Of a DNA stretch of 64,000 bases, positions 1 through 9,085 are shown in pieces. Each line of letters opens with the position of its first letter. The stretch's first letter is position 1. The translations under genes were made by a program, and so were the position numbers. This DNA comes from Falsihalocynthiibacter arcticus (GTDB taxonomy: Bacteria > Pseudomonadota > Alphaproteobacteria > Rhodobacterales > Rhodobacteraceae), in contig NZ_CP014327.1 in NCBI RefSeq assembly GCF_000812665.2, positions 1,025,001 through 1,089,000 on the forward strand. The letters run 5' to 3'. Below the pieces are notes generated by a model. It ran no database searches, had not been told where the DNA came from, and was given only the letters and a program-made list of their open reading frames with translations.

Positions 1-28
1 ATCCAACCAAAACACTCCAAATCAACAG

Positions 29-95
29 TTATCCACAGACTCAAGGAGTGGCTTCGTGGAATTGTCACGTGAGTCTATGTCGAGTCACCCGACTC
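29..95. other. DnaA-box match beside a cluster of GANTC sites
   Basis: Bases 29-37 read TTATCCACA, a perfect DnaA-box 9-mer. Four GANTC sites (the CcrM methylation target of alphaproteobacteria) follow at 38-42, 71-75, 82-86 and 91-95. The last two form an inverted GAGTC/GACTC pair. The rest of 1-191, downstream of msrQ, shows no gene I can support. A single DnaA 9-mer can easily occur by chance; the clustering with GANTC is the only reason to list it. Confidence 0.3.
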
Positions 96-191
96 ACTCT
101 TTGGAAATGAAAATGGGGGCGTGCCCAGCTCGGTTGAATCCCAACACAACCAGGGAAGGTCGAAACTTCGGGAACTACCAGACCTACAACC

Positions 192-806
192 TTACGCGAG
201 CTTCAATCTGCGCAATTGCGGCAGTCGGAGACCCAAAAGTACTATGATGATACCCAGATAGATCATCGGTTCAACTTGCCACCCCTTCACAAGGATCACG
301 TAATGAAGCCCACCCGCCAAGGCCGCACCATAGGTAAGCTTGTGCAGGTTGCGCCACCTCGCCCCACCCAGTTTCCGCAAGGAGAGATTATTGGATGTGA
401 TCGCCAAGGGAATCATCAAGGCAAATCCAAGCATCCCAATGGTAATGTACCAGCGCTTTACGATGTCCTTTAGGATTTGCGTGAGGAGGAGTTGCATATC
501 AAGGAAGAGCCAAACCGCGAGATGCATGGCGACATAGGCAAAGGCCAAAAGCCCGATGGCGCGGCGAAATTTGATCAGGTTGATGCCAAGCTTGGTCCGC
601 AGCGGCGTAATCGCCAGTCCCGCTATGAGGAGTTGCAGCGCGATTTCCCCGAGTTCATGCTCAAGCCGTTTAACCGGATCAACCCCAAGGTTTCCCGCGA
701 ACAATTGAAAAACCAAAAATGAAACGGGTACGAGTCCCAGAAAATACAGGCTCCACGCGGGAATTTTGCGCGCGGTTTGATTGATCGTTTGAATTGGGTC
801 GAACAT
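192..806 (-). CDS. msrQ: MsrQ, haem-binding membrane subunit of the MsrPQ methionine sulfoxide reductase
   Basis: Inner-membrane b-type haem protein that passes electrons from the respiratory chain to periplasmic MsrP, which repairs oxidised methionines in envelope proteins. The protein is about 204 residues with five to six hydrophobic helices and the ferric-reductase-like layout of the YedZ family: GVDPVKRLEH near the N-terminus, then histidines in helices, including MHLAVWLF, NLHKLTYGA and GLHYVILVKG. An upstream TTG at 881 and an ATG at 845 are in frame. I chose the ATG at 806 because family members begin just before the first helix and a GAGAGA sequence precedes it. It lies 6 bases downstream of msrP, so the two are surely co-transcribed. 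Confidence 0.93.
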   Translation of the reverse strand: MFDPIQTINQTARKIPAWSLYFLGLVPVSFLVFQLFAGNLGVDPVKRLEHELGEIALQLLIAGLAITPLRTKLGINLIKFRRAIGLLAFAYVAMHLAVWLFLDMQLLLTQILKDIVKRWYITIGMLGFALMIPLAITSNNLSLRKLGGARWRNLHKLTYGAALAGGLHYVILVKGWQVEPMIYLGIIIVLLGLRLPQLRRLKLA

Positions 807-887
807 GCGCGCAGCGTCTCTCTGTATATAGGGAGTGGTTCGCATCGGCAATTTTGGGTGAACCCGCTTGCCGATGCTCAATTTAGC

Positions 888-1811
888 TTAGTAGTTTTTC
901 TTGAGGTCCATACCCTTATACAGTCCGGCCACTTCTTCTTCATAGCCGTTGAACATGAGGGTCTCTTGGCGCTTGGCGATAAGGCCGCCAATCTTGCGTT
1001 CACTCGCTTGGCTCCAACGCGGGTGGTCCACAGTCGGATTCACATTCGAATAGAAACCATACTCACGCGCGTTTATCATGTTCCAGCTTGTCTCGGGCTG
1101 TTTGTTGGTGGCTGTGATGCGCACAATCGATTTGATCGACTTGAAACCATATTTCCACGGCACAACCAAACGCAATGGCGCCCCGTTTTGCTTGGGCAGA
1201 TCGTCGCCATAAAGGCCCGTCGCCAAAATCGTAAGCGGATTCATCGCCTCGTCCATGCGCAAACCTTCACGGTAAGGCCAAGGAATGGTCCGGCTTTGCT
1301 GGCCGATCATTTCGTCGGGGCGTTCAAGGGTTTCAAACGCAATATACTTTGCACCCGACTGAACTCCGACGCGCTGTAGAAGCGAGGACAACTCAAACCC
1401 AACCCACGGGATCACCATCGCCCATGCCTCGACGCAACGGAAACGGTAAATCCGCTCCTCCATCGTCATACCCTTGGTCAAATCAGCGAGGTCATAGGTC
1501 CCAGGTTTGTCGACCATACCGTCAATTTTTACACTCCACGGGTCCACAGTTAGACGCCCCGCATATTTCGCAGGGTCCCCTTTACCGGTGCCGAACTCGT
1601 AGAAATTGTTGTAGTTAGAGATGTCCTTGAGGCTGTTTGGCTTCTCACTTGATGAGTACTCGCTCGCAACAGTGGCGATTTTCGCGCTCACCGGACTTGC
1701 CGCGATCAACCCTGCCGCGCCCATTCCTGCCATGACTTGGCGCCGATTAAGGAAATCTGCGCGCGGGGTCACGTCGGACCATTTGAGATTAGTTTTAAAA
1801 CGTTGTGCCAT
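888..1811 (-). CDS. msrP: MsrP, periplasmic molybdopterin methionine sulfoxide reductase catalytic subunit
   Basis: Molybdenum-cofactor enzyme (formerly YedY) that reduces both R- and S-methionine sulfoxide in periplasmic proteins, taking electrons from MsrQ. The 307-residue product carries a twin-arginine signal ([10 protein letters not shown], arginines 23-24), so it is exported folded with its cofactor. The Mo-ligating cysteine is in YRFRCVEAW (about residue 126). The SUOX-type fold continues through [16 protein letters not shown]. An in-frame TTG lies at 1826, but a clear GGAGG Shine-Dalgarno sits 7 bases before the ATG at 1811, deciding the start. First gene of the msrPQ operon. The 258 bases upstream, up to the divergent Cache gene, contain only a weak 6-bp inverted repeat (CTCACG/CGTGAG at 1879-1905). 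Confidence 0.96.
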   Translation of the reverse strand: MAQRFKTNLKWSDVTPRADFLNRRQVMAGMGAAGLIAASPVSAKIATVASEYSSSEKPNSLKDISNYNNFYEFGTGKGDPAKYAGRLTVDPWSVKIDGMVDKPGTYDLADLTKGMTMEERIYRFRCVEAWAMVIPWVGFELSSLLQRVGVQSGAKYIAFETLERPDEMIGQQSRTIPWPYREGLRMDEAMNPLTILATGLYGDDLPKQNGAPLRLVVPWKYGFKSIKSIVRITATNKQPETSWNMINAREYGFYSNVNPTVDHPRWSQASERKIGGLIAKRQETLMFNGYEEEVAGLYKGMDLKKNY

Positions 1812-2069
1812 TTGAACCTCCAGCAATTTCTCCTAAAGTTAATCGAAAAGGCCTCAACAAAAAGATAAATAGACAGAACTCACGAATTTGTTTGGTGGGC
1901 GTGAGAATATTCGGTGTTTTCGTCATTGCGCTGAAATAATCGCCCCACCTTTGCGAATTGTCTGCCTTGATTGCTACAATTTTATACGGATGTGGAAACC
2001 GGCTTAGGTGTTGATTAAGGGTTTCATGAACAAATTACGGTTCTGAATCCCTATTTTAAGGAACACCGT

Positions 2070-2645
2070 ATGAAACGTCTCTTCCTATCTTCCGCCCTTG
2101 CTTTCAGTTTGCTCGCACAAGGCGCGCACGCGCTCGACGCTGAAAGCAATGTCGAAAGTGTTCTAGAAAACACGCTTGCAGCATGGGTCGAAAACCCCAC
2201 AGTGATTGACGCTCTGCGCGCGCAAAATGCGGCACACGCGACTCTCGTCGAAGCAGATATTATTAACCTAGACAATCTTTGGCGTGCCGAAGTCGGTGCA
2301 ACTGAAACCCCGATCCAATCTGAAGTTATGGCGCGGGAAATCTCAAAATACCTGATTGAAAAACAGTTGTCGTCTAATGGGGTGGTATCCGAAGTTTTCG
2401 TCTTTGATATGGTTGGCCTGAACGTAGGTCAAAGCGGGCTCACGTCCGATTACTGGCAGGGCGATGAAGCGAAATACCAAGAGACATATGGCAAGGGCAG
2501 CGGCGCAGTTCACACTAGTGAGGTTGAGCTAGACGAAAGCACTGGGGCCTATCTGGTTCAGGTTTCATCTGCTATTTCCGACCCTGCGACAGGTGAGTTG
2601 CTTGGCGGCGTGACCTTTGGCATCAATATTGGCTTGCTAGAATAA
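2070..2645 (+). CDS. Secreted Cache/PDC-like sensor-domain protein, stand-alone
   Basis: A 191-residue protein with a clean Sec signal peptide (about residues 1-21, cleavage after GAHA) and no other membrane segment, so probably periplasmic. The mature part resembles the extracytoplasmic PDC/Cache sensor domain found on chemoreceptors and histidine kinases: a helical N-terminal part, then VFVFDMVGLNVGQS, the diagnostic TSDYWQGDEAKY, and closing strands AISDPATGELLGGVTFGI. No signalling domain is fused and no kinase or chemoreceptor is adjacent. It may be a soluble ligand-binding component or may associate with a separate receptor. The fold assignment is inference from motif resemblance; the ligand is unknown. 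A hairpin follows the stop. Confidence 0.75.
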   Translation: MKRLFLSSALAFSLLAQGAHALDAESNVESVLENTLAAWVENPTVIDALRAQNAAHATLVEADIINLDNLWRAEVGATETPIQSEVMAREISKYLIEKQLSSNGVVSEVFVFDMVGLNVGQSGLTSDYWQGDEAKYQETYGKGSGAVHTSEVELDESTGAYLVQVSSAISDPATGELLGGVTFGINIGLLE

Positions 2646-2651
2646 AGCCAT

Positions 2652-4163
2652 CTAAAGAGCGGAGCGTTCAGCTTCGCTCTTATTCGGGTGAATTTGGCTC
2701 ATCCGCCGACTTGAGCCATCCGCCATCACCAAACGCACATGGCTACGTTGGATTTGTCGCGGTTCAAGAACACCAACGGAATGCGCGATGGTCTCAACCT
2801 CATGGATGATACCTTCGGCATAACGGGCCACCTTTTTGTATTTTTCTTCCGGCACCAAACCCTGCTGCAAATGCGGATCATGCGTTGTAATTCCCGTTGG
2901 GCAGGTATTTCTGTTGCATTTTAAGGCCTGAATGCAACCAAGGCTGAACATAAAGCCCCGCGCCGATGTAACAAAGTCCGCTCCTGCGGCCAGCGCCCAT
3001 GCCACATCCCCAGGATTAACCAGTTTGGCGCTCGCAATGATGCGAATGCGTTCTTTCAACCCATAGGAATCGCGCAAAGCGGAAACCTTTGGCAGCGCTT
3101 CGCGAACGCTCATCCCGACAAGATCAATCAACGGCATGGGTGCTGCGCCGGACCCACCCTCCCCTCCATCAATAGTAATAAAGTCCGGTGCGCACTCAGG
3201 GCCTCGCTCGACAATCAACTTAAACAACTCTTCAATTGCGTCAGGACTCCCAACGACGGTTTTAAATCCTACAGGCTTGCCCGAAACCTCTCGAATATGG
3301 CCAATATAATCGAGCAATTCGCCCCAATTTGCGACCGCGGCATGTCGGTTCGGCGAAATACTGGCCTCCCCTTCCGGAATTCCTCGAATGCGCGCAATTT
3401 CCGCAGTCACTTTCGTAGCCGGTAGAATGCCGCCTTTCCCGGGCTTTGCACCCTGCGCCAATTTCAACTCGAACATCTTGATTTGTGGGTGCGATGCAAC
3501 TTCGCGTAGCTTTTCGTCACTCAGGCTTCCATCCTCGCTTCGCACGCCATAATGCGCAGTACCAATTTGAAAAACAATGTCGCCGCCGCCCTCATAGTGA
3601 TAGGGGGCCGCACCACCCTCCCCCGTATTCAACCAAATTCCAGCCTTGGCCGCACCACGGCTGAGCGCGCGAACCGCGGGCTTGGACAAAGCACCAAAAC
3701 TCATGCCCGAGATATTGAAAATCGATGGAGCAATATAGGGTGTGCGCGCAAAGGGGCCAATTTCCATCGGTTCCGTTTTGGTAATTTGATCATCAAGGGG
3801 GGGAAACGCGGCATTGACAAATATCGGTGTGCCGACAACCGACAAATTGCGTGTACTCCCAAAAGCGACCGTGTTGCTCGCGCCTTTGGCTGCGCGATCG
3901 ATCCATTCTCGTTGCGCCCGATTAAATGGAAGCTCCTCGCGATCCATCGCGAAAAAATACTGTCTAAAAAATTCGCCTAGAGTTGTGAATAAATGCCGAA
4001 AGCGCCCGATGACCGGATAATTCCTGCGAACCGCGTCCTCTTTTTGCACCTTGTCGATCACAAACATGACCAGCGCCATAAGTACAAAAAAGCCAATGAT
4101 GAAGACGAACAATAGTGCCAAAATTTCGAGCGCCTGTCCCGCCCAGCCCATGAATCTCATCAT
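2652..4163 (-). CDS. Membrane-anchored glutamate-synthase-like FMN/Fe-S protein
   Basis: About 503 residues. It resembles only the FMN-binding synthase domain of GltB; the glutaminase domain is absent. A strong transmembrane segment sits near the N-terminus (residues about 12-33). Flavin and substrate-loop motifs include NISGMSFGALSKPAVRALS and DGGEGGSGAAP. The 3Fe-4S motif has GltB spacing, C-x5-C-x4-C (GCIQALKCNRNTCPTG). An in-frame ATG at 4265 falls inside the clpB terminator, so I chose the ATG pair at 4163/4160 behind GGAGA. No gltD-like partner is nearby, so the electron donor and real reaction are unknown. Members of this family are often annotated as glutamate synthase, but ammonia assimilation should not be assumed. 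Confidence 0.85.
   Translation of the reverse strand: MMRFMGWAGQALEILALLFVFIIGFFVLMALVMFVIDKVQKEDAVRRNYPVIGRFRHLFTTLGEFFRQYFFAMDREELPFNRAQREWIDRAAKGASNTVAFGSTRNLSVVGTPIFVNAAFPPLDDQITKTEPMEIGPFARTPYIAPSIFNISGMSFGALSKPAVRALSRGAAKAGIWLNTGEGGAAPYHYEGGGDIVFQIGTAHYGVRSEDGSLSDEKLREVASHPQIKMFELKLAQGAKPGKGGILPATKVTAEIARIRGIPEGEASISPNRHAAVANWGELLDYIGHIREVSGKPVGFKTVVGSPDAIEELFKLIVERGPECAPDFITIDGGEGGSGAAPMPLIDLVGMSVREALPKVSALRDSYGLKERIRIIASAKLVNPGDVAWALAAGADFVTSARGFMFSLGCIQALKCNRNTCPTGITTHDPHLQQGLVPEEKYKKVARYAEGIIHEVETIAHSVGVLEPRQIQRSHVRLVMADGSSRRMSQIHPNKSEAERSAL
2655..2681. terminator. Hairpin between convergent genes, possible weak terminator
   Basis: An 11-bp stem (AAGAGCGGAGC against GCTTCGCTCTT, one G-U pair) with a 5-base loop lies just after the Cache gene and overlaps the 3' end of the convergent glutamate-synthase-like gene. 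There is no strong U-tract on either strand, so termination is uncertain. Confidence 0.35.
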
Positions 4164-4251
4164 TAAATCTCTCCAAATATATTTGGCGAATGATGGGGGG
4201 GAAAAGTTCCGATACAAGTCTAATACTTCTGCACTCTTAATTTTACCGAAG

Positions 4252-4278
4252 AAAAACCCAGCCAATTGGGCTGGGTTT
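4252..4278 (-). terminator. Rho-independent terminator of clpB
   Basis: A perfect 10-bp stem (AAACCCAGCC/GGCTGGGTTT) with a 5-base loop, followed on the minus strand by TTTTTCTTC. It lies 23 bases beyond the clpB stop and upstream of the next minus-strand gene, so that gene probably has its own promoter. Confidence 0.85.
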
Positions 4279-4300
4279 GACCTGTCGCTATCGTGTGCAG

Positions 4301-6526
4301 TTAATGGACAACCGCACTCTCTGGTGGCCGTTTTTCGGATGGAGACAAATGATCGCCCACAATCAGGCCATCACTCCCCGCCGAAACCTTGACGGTATCC
4401 CCATCCAGAACGTCTCCAGCCAAGATCATTTCCGCAAGCTCATCTTGCAAGGCACGTTGAAACACGCGTTTAAGAGGACGCGCCCCAAAGACCGGATCAT
4501 ACCCTTCATCCGCTAGCCACTTTTTCGCAGCCAGATCAAGTTCGAGCGTAATGGATCGTGTGGCTAGACGTTTGTTCAAAAGACCAAGCTGGATCTCCAC
4601 AATTCCACTCATATCCTCGCGTGCAAGACGGTCGAATATTACGATATCATCCAATCGGTTGAGGAATTCAGGCCTAAAGTGCGCCCGCACCGCATCCATC
4701 ACATCGCGCTTGGCATCACTTGCGTCCGCACCATCTGGCAGTTGGCTCAGCGCTTGCGCCCCAAGATTCGACGTCAAAATTATCAACGTCTGCTTGAAGT
4801 CGACGCGTCGCCCCTGACCATCCGTTAAAATCCCGTCATCCAGAACCTGTAACAAGACGTTAAAGACATCAGGGTGCGCTTTTTCGACCTCATCAAAAAG
4901 GATGACTTGATACGGTTTGCGCCGCACAGCCTCGGTCAAAACGCCGCCTTCTTCATAGCCAACATATCCCGGAGGCGCCCCGATCAAACGCGCGACCGAG
5001 TGTTTCTCCATGAATTCCGACATATCGACACGTGTCATCGCATTGTCGTCATCAAACAGAAACTCCGCGACGGCTTTGGTAAGCTCGGTTTTCCCCACAC
5101 CAGTGGGCCCAAGGAATAGAAACGACCCAAGAGGACGGTTTTCATCATTCAACCCTGCCCTTGCACGGCGCACAGAATTCGAAACCGCTTTAACGGCCTT
5201 ACGCTGGCCAATAACACGCCGCCCAAGGTCCTCTTCCATACGCAACAATTTATCGCGCTCGCCTTCAAGCATTTTTGAGGTCGGAATCCCTGTCCAACGC
5301 TCAACCACACTCGCGATTTGTTCTGGACGAACGGCTTCAGCCACCATCGACTCGCTCTCGCTCGCCTCGGCGAGTTCCAAGCGTTTTTCTAGGTCCGGAA
5401 TCACGCCATAAGACAGCTCCCCCGCTTTGGCGAGATTGCCTTCACGTTTAGCGATTTCCAGTTCGGCGCGCGCGCGATCCAAATGCTCCTTAATATCCCG
5501 AGCATTTGCCAATTTGCTGCGCTCTGCTTGCCAGTTTGCTGTCATCTCGGAGGATTTTTCAAGCAAACCAGATAGCTCTACGAGCAATTTTTCCAACCTA
5601 TCCTGACTCGCTTGATCGTCTTCGGACCGTAAGGCTTCCACTTCAATCTGCTTTTGCAAAATGTCGCGATCAAGGGTGTCGAGTTCCTCAGGTTTGCTGT
5701 CCACTTCCATGCGCAAACGGCTCGCGGCTTCGTCCATCAAATCGATAGCTTTGTCGGGCAAGAACCGATCCGTAATATAACGGTGGCTCAAGGTGCTCGC
5801 CGCAACAAGCGCGCTGTCCGTAATGCGAACGCCGTGATGAAGCTCATATTTTTCCTTGATCCCGCGCAAGATCGAGATTGTATCCTCGACGGTAGGCTCT
5901 TCCACCAAAACGGGTTGAAAACGGCGCGCGAGGGCGGCGTCTTTTTCAACGTGTTTGCGATACTCCGCCAAGGTTGTCGCGCCGATACAATGCAACTCTC
6001 CCCGCGCAAGCGCTGGTTTCAAAAGGTTGCTTGCGTCCATCGCTCCGTCCGATTTACCGGCCCCAACAAGGGTGTGCATTTCGTCGATAAACAGGATAAT
6101 TTCACCCGCTGCCGCCGTGACTTCGTTCAGGACAGCCTTTAAGCGTTCTTCGAATTCGCCGCGATACTTCGCACCCGCAATCAGCGAGCCCATATCAAGT
6201 GACATGAGCTTTTTGTTGCGCAGACTTTCGGGCACGTCACCACTTACAATCCGCAAGGCGAGTCCTTCGGCAATCGCCGTTTTCCCGACGCCTGGCTCGC
6301 CAATCAACACAGGGTTATTTTTGGTGCGGCGACTCAAAACCTGCATTGTACGGCGGATTTCTTCGTCGCGCCCAATGATCGGGTCAATTTTACCTTCCTT
6401 GGCGGCCTGAGTTAGGTCCGTCGCGTATTTTTTGAGCGCCTCATAACTGTCTTCGGCACTCGCACTATCTGCGGTGCGCCCCTTGCGAACATCATTGATC
6501 GCTTCGTTGAGTTTTTGCGCAGTCAC
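4301..6526 (-). CDS. clpB: ClpB disaggregase, main part (both AAA+ modules), separated from its N-domain by a frameshift
   Basis: Hsp100 chaperone that threads aggregated proteins through its hexamer with DnaK help. This 741-residue piece has everything after the N-domain: first AAA+ module ([13 protein letters not shown] Walker [13 protein letters not shown] Walker B), the coiled-coil middle domain, the second AAA+ module ([30 protein letters not shown]) and a normal C-terminus. The N-domain is encoded just upstream in another frame. Together they make 871 residues, the normal ClpB length. This part opens with GTG at 6526, overlapping the TGA of the first part (GTGA). E. coli ClpB also has an internal GTG start, near codon 149, that yields an N-domain-less 80-kDa form, so independent translation here is plausible. 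Otherwise the gene is frameshifted by one base in a run of six C (plus strand 6526-6531). Confidence 0.9.
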   Translation of the reverse strand: MTAQKLNEAINDVRKGRTADSASAEDSYEALKKYATDLTQAAKEGKIDPIIGRDEEIRRTMQVLSRRTKNNPVLIGEPGVGKTAIAEGLALRIVSGDVPESLRNKKLMSLDMGSLIAGAKYRGEFEERLKAVLNEVTAAAGEIILFIDEMHTLVGAGKSDGAMDASNLLKPALARGELHCIGATTLAEYRKHVEKDAALARRFQPVLVEEPTVEDTISILRGIKEKYELHHGVRITDSALVAASTLSHRYITDRFLPDKAIDLMDEAASRLRMEVDSKPEELDTLDRDILQKQIEVEALRSEDDQASQDRLEKLLVELSGLLEKSSEMTANWQAERSKLANARDIKEHLDRARAELEIAKREGNLAKAGELSYGVIPDLEKRLELAEASESESMVAEAVRPEQIASVVERWTGIPTSKMLEGERDKLLRMEEDLGRRVIGQRKAVKAVSNSVRRARAGLNDENRPLGSFLFLGPTGVGKTELTKAVAEFLFDDDNAMTRVDMSEFMEKHSVARLIGAPPGYVGYEEGGVLTEAVRRKPYQVILFDEVEKAHPDVFNVLLQVLDDGILTDGQGRRVDFKQTLIILTSNLGAQALSQLPDGADASDAKRDVMDAVRAHFRPEFLNRLDDIVIFDRLAREDMSGIVEIQLGLLNKRLATRSITLELDLAAKKWLADEGYDPVFGARPLKRVFQRALQDELAEMILAGDVLDGDTVKVSAGSDGLIVGDHLSPSEKRPPESAVVH

Positions 6527-6915
6527 CCCCCAGCATCCAACGCCTCTTTGGCTTTGGATTTGGTGATCGCGAGGGCCGTCAAAATGCGCTCAACCGGAAC
6601 AAAGCTGTCACCAGCCTGCTTGGCAAGTTTTTCCGCCTCGGCCAAAACTTTGGCGGTCTGTGGGTCAATATAGACTTGCGCGGCATCGCCCGTGACCTTG
6701 GAGAATTTTCCCAAAGCAACCTGAAGCGACTCGTCTACAAGTTTTAGGTCCCCGCCAGCGGCGGCAATCAAATTTGCAGCAAGACCCTGATCGTCATCCA
6801 ACAGCGCCTTGAGCAAATGCTCCGGTGCAAGACGTTGATGATTTTCGCGTACTGCAATTGTTTGTGCCGCCTGAATAAATCCGCGCGACCGTTCGGTGAA
6901 CTTTTCAATATTCAT
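6523..6915 (-). CDS. clpB: ClpB N-terminal domain, ends at the frameshift
   Basis: A 130-residue open frame that encodes exactly the ClpB N-domain (two Clp_N repeats, beginning [12 protein letters not shown], with [14 protein letters not shown] and [19 protein letters not shown]) and stops with TGA at the junction to the AAA+ part. The N-domain binds aggregated substrates. AGGAGA five bases before the ATG at 6915 fixes the start; further in-frame ATGs upstream have no such support. Restoring one G in the homopolymer (six to seven) would join the two frames with no lost residues. The choice between a true split gene, a recent mutation and an assembly error cannot be made from the sequence alone. 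Confidence 0.88.
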   Translation of the reverse strand: MNIEKFTERSRGFIQAAQTIAVRENHQRLAPEHLLKALLDDDQGLAANLIAAAGGDLKLVDESLQVALGKFSKVTGDAAQVYIDPQTAKVLAEAEKLAKQAGDSFVPVERILTALAITKSKAKEALDAGG

Positions 6916-6988
6916 TTTAGTCTCCTGATTAGCACTCATATTCGAACCGCCCGCCATTGCAGCACAGTTCCCTATTCGCCTGATCTTA

Positions 6989-7017
6989 AAATGGTACTCA
7001 GAAGGACTCTAATCAAG
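6989..7017 (-). promoter_or_regulatory. RpoH (sigma-32)-type promoter for clpB
   Basis: On the minus strand CTTGAT is followed after exactly 17 bases by CCATTT, close to the heat-shock consensus (CTTGAA with CCCCATNT, or CTTG-N17-CYTATNT in alphaproteobacteria). It lies about 75 bases before the clpB start codon. This position and ClpB's known heat-shock regulation in other bacteria support the call. Confidence 0.65.
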
Positions 7018-7107
7018 ACCTAACGGTGGATTTTTCGCCTGCCCGCTTGATGGACCCGCACGGGCCGCGTAAGAGAGGCCCAACCCTTTGCCAACCGGAG
7101 CATTCCC

Positions 7108-7815
7108 ATGTCTGATGATCGCCTTATCGTTGCCCTCGATGTCCCTAACGTGGTGACAGGCCTTGAACTTTGCGCGAAACTCAACCCCACCGTGGACTTC
7201 TATAAAATAGGTCTTGGTATGCTGACGGGCGGTGGATTGGCCTTGGCGAATGAGCTAAAACAAGAGCATGGCAAACGCATTTTCCTCGACATGAAGTTCT
7301 TTGACATTGGCGCGACGGTCGAGGCGGCTGTACGCGGAATTGCCCAGTATGATTTCGATTTCCTAACGGTGCACGGCGACCCGCATGTTGTTCGGGCGGC
7401 GGGCGAAGGCAAGGCGGGAAGTGATTTGAAAATTCTCGCTGTAACGATCCTGACGTCTCTTGATCGCGCCGACCTTGATGCAGGCCTCATAAAAGCAGGC
7501 GATATTCAAGATTTGGTGGTGGAACGGGCAGCAAAAGCGCTTGAAGCTGGCGCTGACGGCGTGATCGCGAGCCCCCAAGAGGCTGCCTTGATCCGAGCGT
7601 TGCCCCAAGCCAAGGGCCGCCTCATTGTCACTCCCGGCGTTCGGCCAGCGGGTGCGGATTTGGGTGATCAAAAGCGCGTTGCAACACCGCGCGATGCCCT
7701 ATCTGACGGGGCCGATTACATCGTTGTCGGCCGCCCGATTTGGCAAGCAAGCGACCCTGCGGCCGCTGCTCAGTCCATTCTTGCGTCCATCAAGGACGTG
7801 AAGCGCAATGCCTAG
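7108..7815 (+). CDS. pyrF: Orotidine 5'-phosphate decarboxylase
   Basis: Catalyses the last step of UMP biosynthesis, OMP to UMP plus CO2. The 235-residue TIM barrel has the usual length. The N-terminal LIVALDVP strand, the catalytic DMKFFD (Asp61, Lys63, Asp66; the family DxKxxD tetrad residues), VTPGVRP and the phosphate-binding ADYIVVGRPI are all present. GGAG precedes the ATG. The stop overlaps by 4 bases with the stop of the convergent NfeD gene, so there is no room for a terminator between them. Confidence 0.97.
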   Translation: MSDDRLIVALDVPNVVTGLELCAKLNPTVDFYKIGLGMLTGGGLALANELKQEHGKRIFLDMKFFDIGATVEAAVRGIAQYDFDFLTVHGDPHVVRAAGEGKAGSDLKILAVTILTSLDRADLDAGLIKAGDIQDLVVERAAKALEAGADGVIASPQEAALIRALPQAKGRLIVTPGVRPAGADLGDQKRVATPRDALSDGADYIVVGRPIWQASDPAAAAQSILASIKDVKRNA

Positions 7816-8081
7816 TCGTTGATGTCTTTGTCGAAGGTCTTGATCTGTCCCTTACGCACGCCAAGGTACCTGCGCAGCACAAACCACGCGAGGGCCGAGA
7901 TAACGGCGAAAACGAGGAAGGTCGTGTACACTCCGCCAAGCGGGATGCCGAGCAAAAATAACAGCCCGACCATAAATGCCCCGACAGCGAACCCAAGGAA
8001 AATCGCCCCCGGCAGGATGACCTCAAGGATCGCGAGGGCGACCCCTGCTGCCATCCAAACCCACCAGTCGGTCCAGTTCAT
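7812..8081 (-). CDS. NfeD-family membrane protein, partner of the SPFH protein
   Basis: A small 89-residue protein with two or three hydrophobic segments (VALAILEVILPGAIFLG, VGLLFLLGI, FLVFAVISALAWFVL) and a charged C-terminal tail, matching the short NfeD/YbbJ type without the protease domain. Its ATG shares one base with the TAA stop of the SPFH gene (TAATG), so translation is coupled. In E. coli the same qmcA-ybbJ pairing occurs. The likely role is assembly of a flotillin-like membrane complex; the exact function is unknown. Confidence 0.88.
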   Translation of the reverse strand: MNWTDWWVWMAAGVALAILEVILPGAIFLGFAVGAFMVGLLFLLGIPLGGVYTTFLVFAVISALAWFVLRRYLGVRKGQIKTFDKDIND

Positions 8082-8974
8082 TACACTTTCCCTTTCAGCA
8101 AATTAAACGCATTGCCAAAGGCTTCAATTGCACTTGAGGGCAGGATAATCGTTTGCTGCCCTTCGCCTTTGCCAATGATTGCGAGGGCCTCAACTTGCTT
8201 GAGCGCCACTTGGTATTGCGCGGACTCAATGCCGTGGGTCTTGATCGCCATCGCAACAACTTCCGTGGCATAGGCTTCTGCATCGGCCGAAATCCGGCGC
8301 GCTTTGGCTTGCTGCTCAGCGGAGTACAGCTCCGCATCGGCATTAAGTTCAACGGCGCGTTTGGTGCCCTCGGCTTCGGTGACTTGGGCGCGACGGGCAC
8401 GCTCCGCATTCAGCTGTTGCAACATGGCTTGGCGGGTTTGCTCGTCCAAGTTCACGTCCAGAATTTCTGCCCGAGTTACCTGAATACCCCAATCATCCAC
8501 CGCGTCTTCAACTTGCGTTTTGATTTGGGAAATCAATTGCTGACGATTGGATTGAACCTCATCCAGTTCCATCGTCCCGATTCCCGACCGCACAATCCCC
8601 GCAACTGTTGTGGCAATCGCTGCATCCACATCGCGAATCCGGTAAACGGTTTTTTCGGGTTCAATGATGCGGTAGAAAACACTGGTCTCGACCTGCACCA
8701 AAACGTTGTCCGCCGTAATGGCATCTTGAGATGCGCTTGGAAGTTGGCGCTCAAGGATCGAAATCTTGTGGCGCACAGTATCCAGAAACGGCACGATAAA
8801 GTTGATTCCAGGCCCTAAAACGGCTTTCAAACGCCCGAGTCGCTCAACCACATATTTTTCCGACTGGGGAACAATCTTAATTCCTTTGAAAATCAGTATG
8901 ATTACAAGGCCCGCAAGCAAAAGCACGACGATGTTACCGCTCAATAAATCGAGCACAATCTGTTCTATATTCAT
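8081..8974 (-). CDS. qmcA: SPFH/Band-7 (QmcA-like) membrane protein
   Basis: A 297-residue stomatin/prohibitin-like protein. It has an N-terminal membrane segment (residues about 15-30), a Band-7 domain (VPQSEKYVVERLGRLKAVLG onward) and a long Ala/Glu-rich coiled coil (about residues 185-255) ending in GEGQQTIILPSSA. Such proteins form large membrane-bound rings that corral FtsH-type proteases or organise membrane domains. It is the first gene of a two-gene operon with the NfeD protein. Confidence 0.92.
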   Translation of the reverse strand: MNIEQIVLDLLSGNIVVLLLAGLVIILIFKGIKIVPQSEKYVVERLGRLKAVLGPGINFIVPFLDTVRHKISILERQLPSASQDAITADNVLVQVETSVFYRIIEPEKTVYRIRDVDAAIATTVAGIVRSGIGTMELDEVQSNRQQLISQIKTQVEDAVDDWGIQVTRAEILDVNLDEQTRQAMLQQLNAERARRAQVTEAEGTKRAVELNADAELYSAEQQAKARRISADAEAYATEVVAMAIKTHGIESAQYQVALKQVEALAIIGKGEGQQTIILPSSAIEAFGNAFNLLKGKV

Positions 8975-9085
8975 AATAAATTCCTTTTGTTGTACTCGTT
9001 ATGGGCTGAACTGCTTACGGATCAAAGCGCAAAACACCAAAATGCGTCCATTGTGTAATTCTATCCATGGGCTTATTTTAACCTC

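Noticed and set aside
8975-9085. SOS (LexA) box upstream of dinB
   Set aside because: No GTTC-N7-GTTC or its complement with correct spacing was found in this region.
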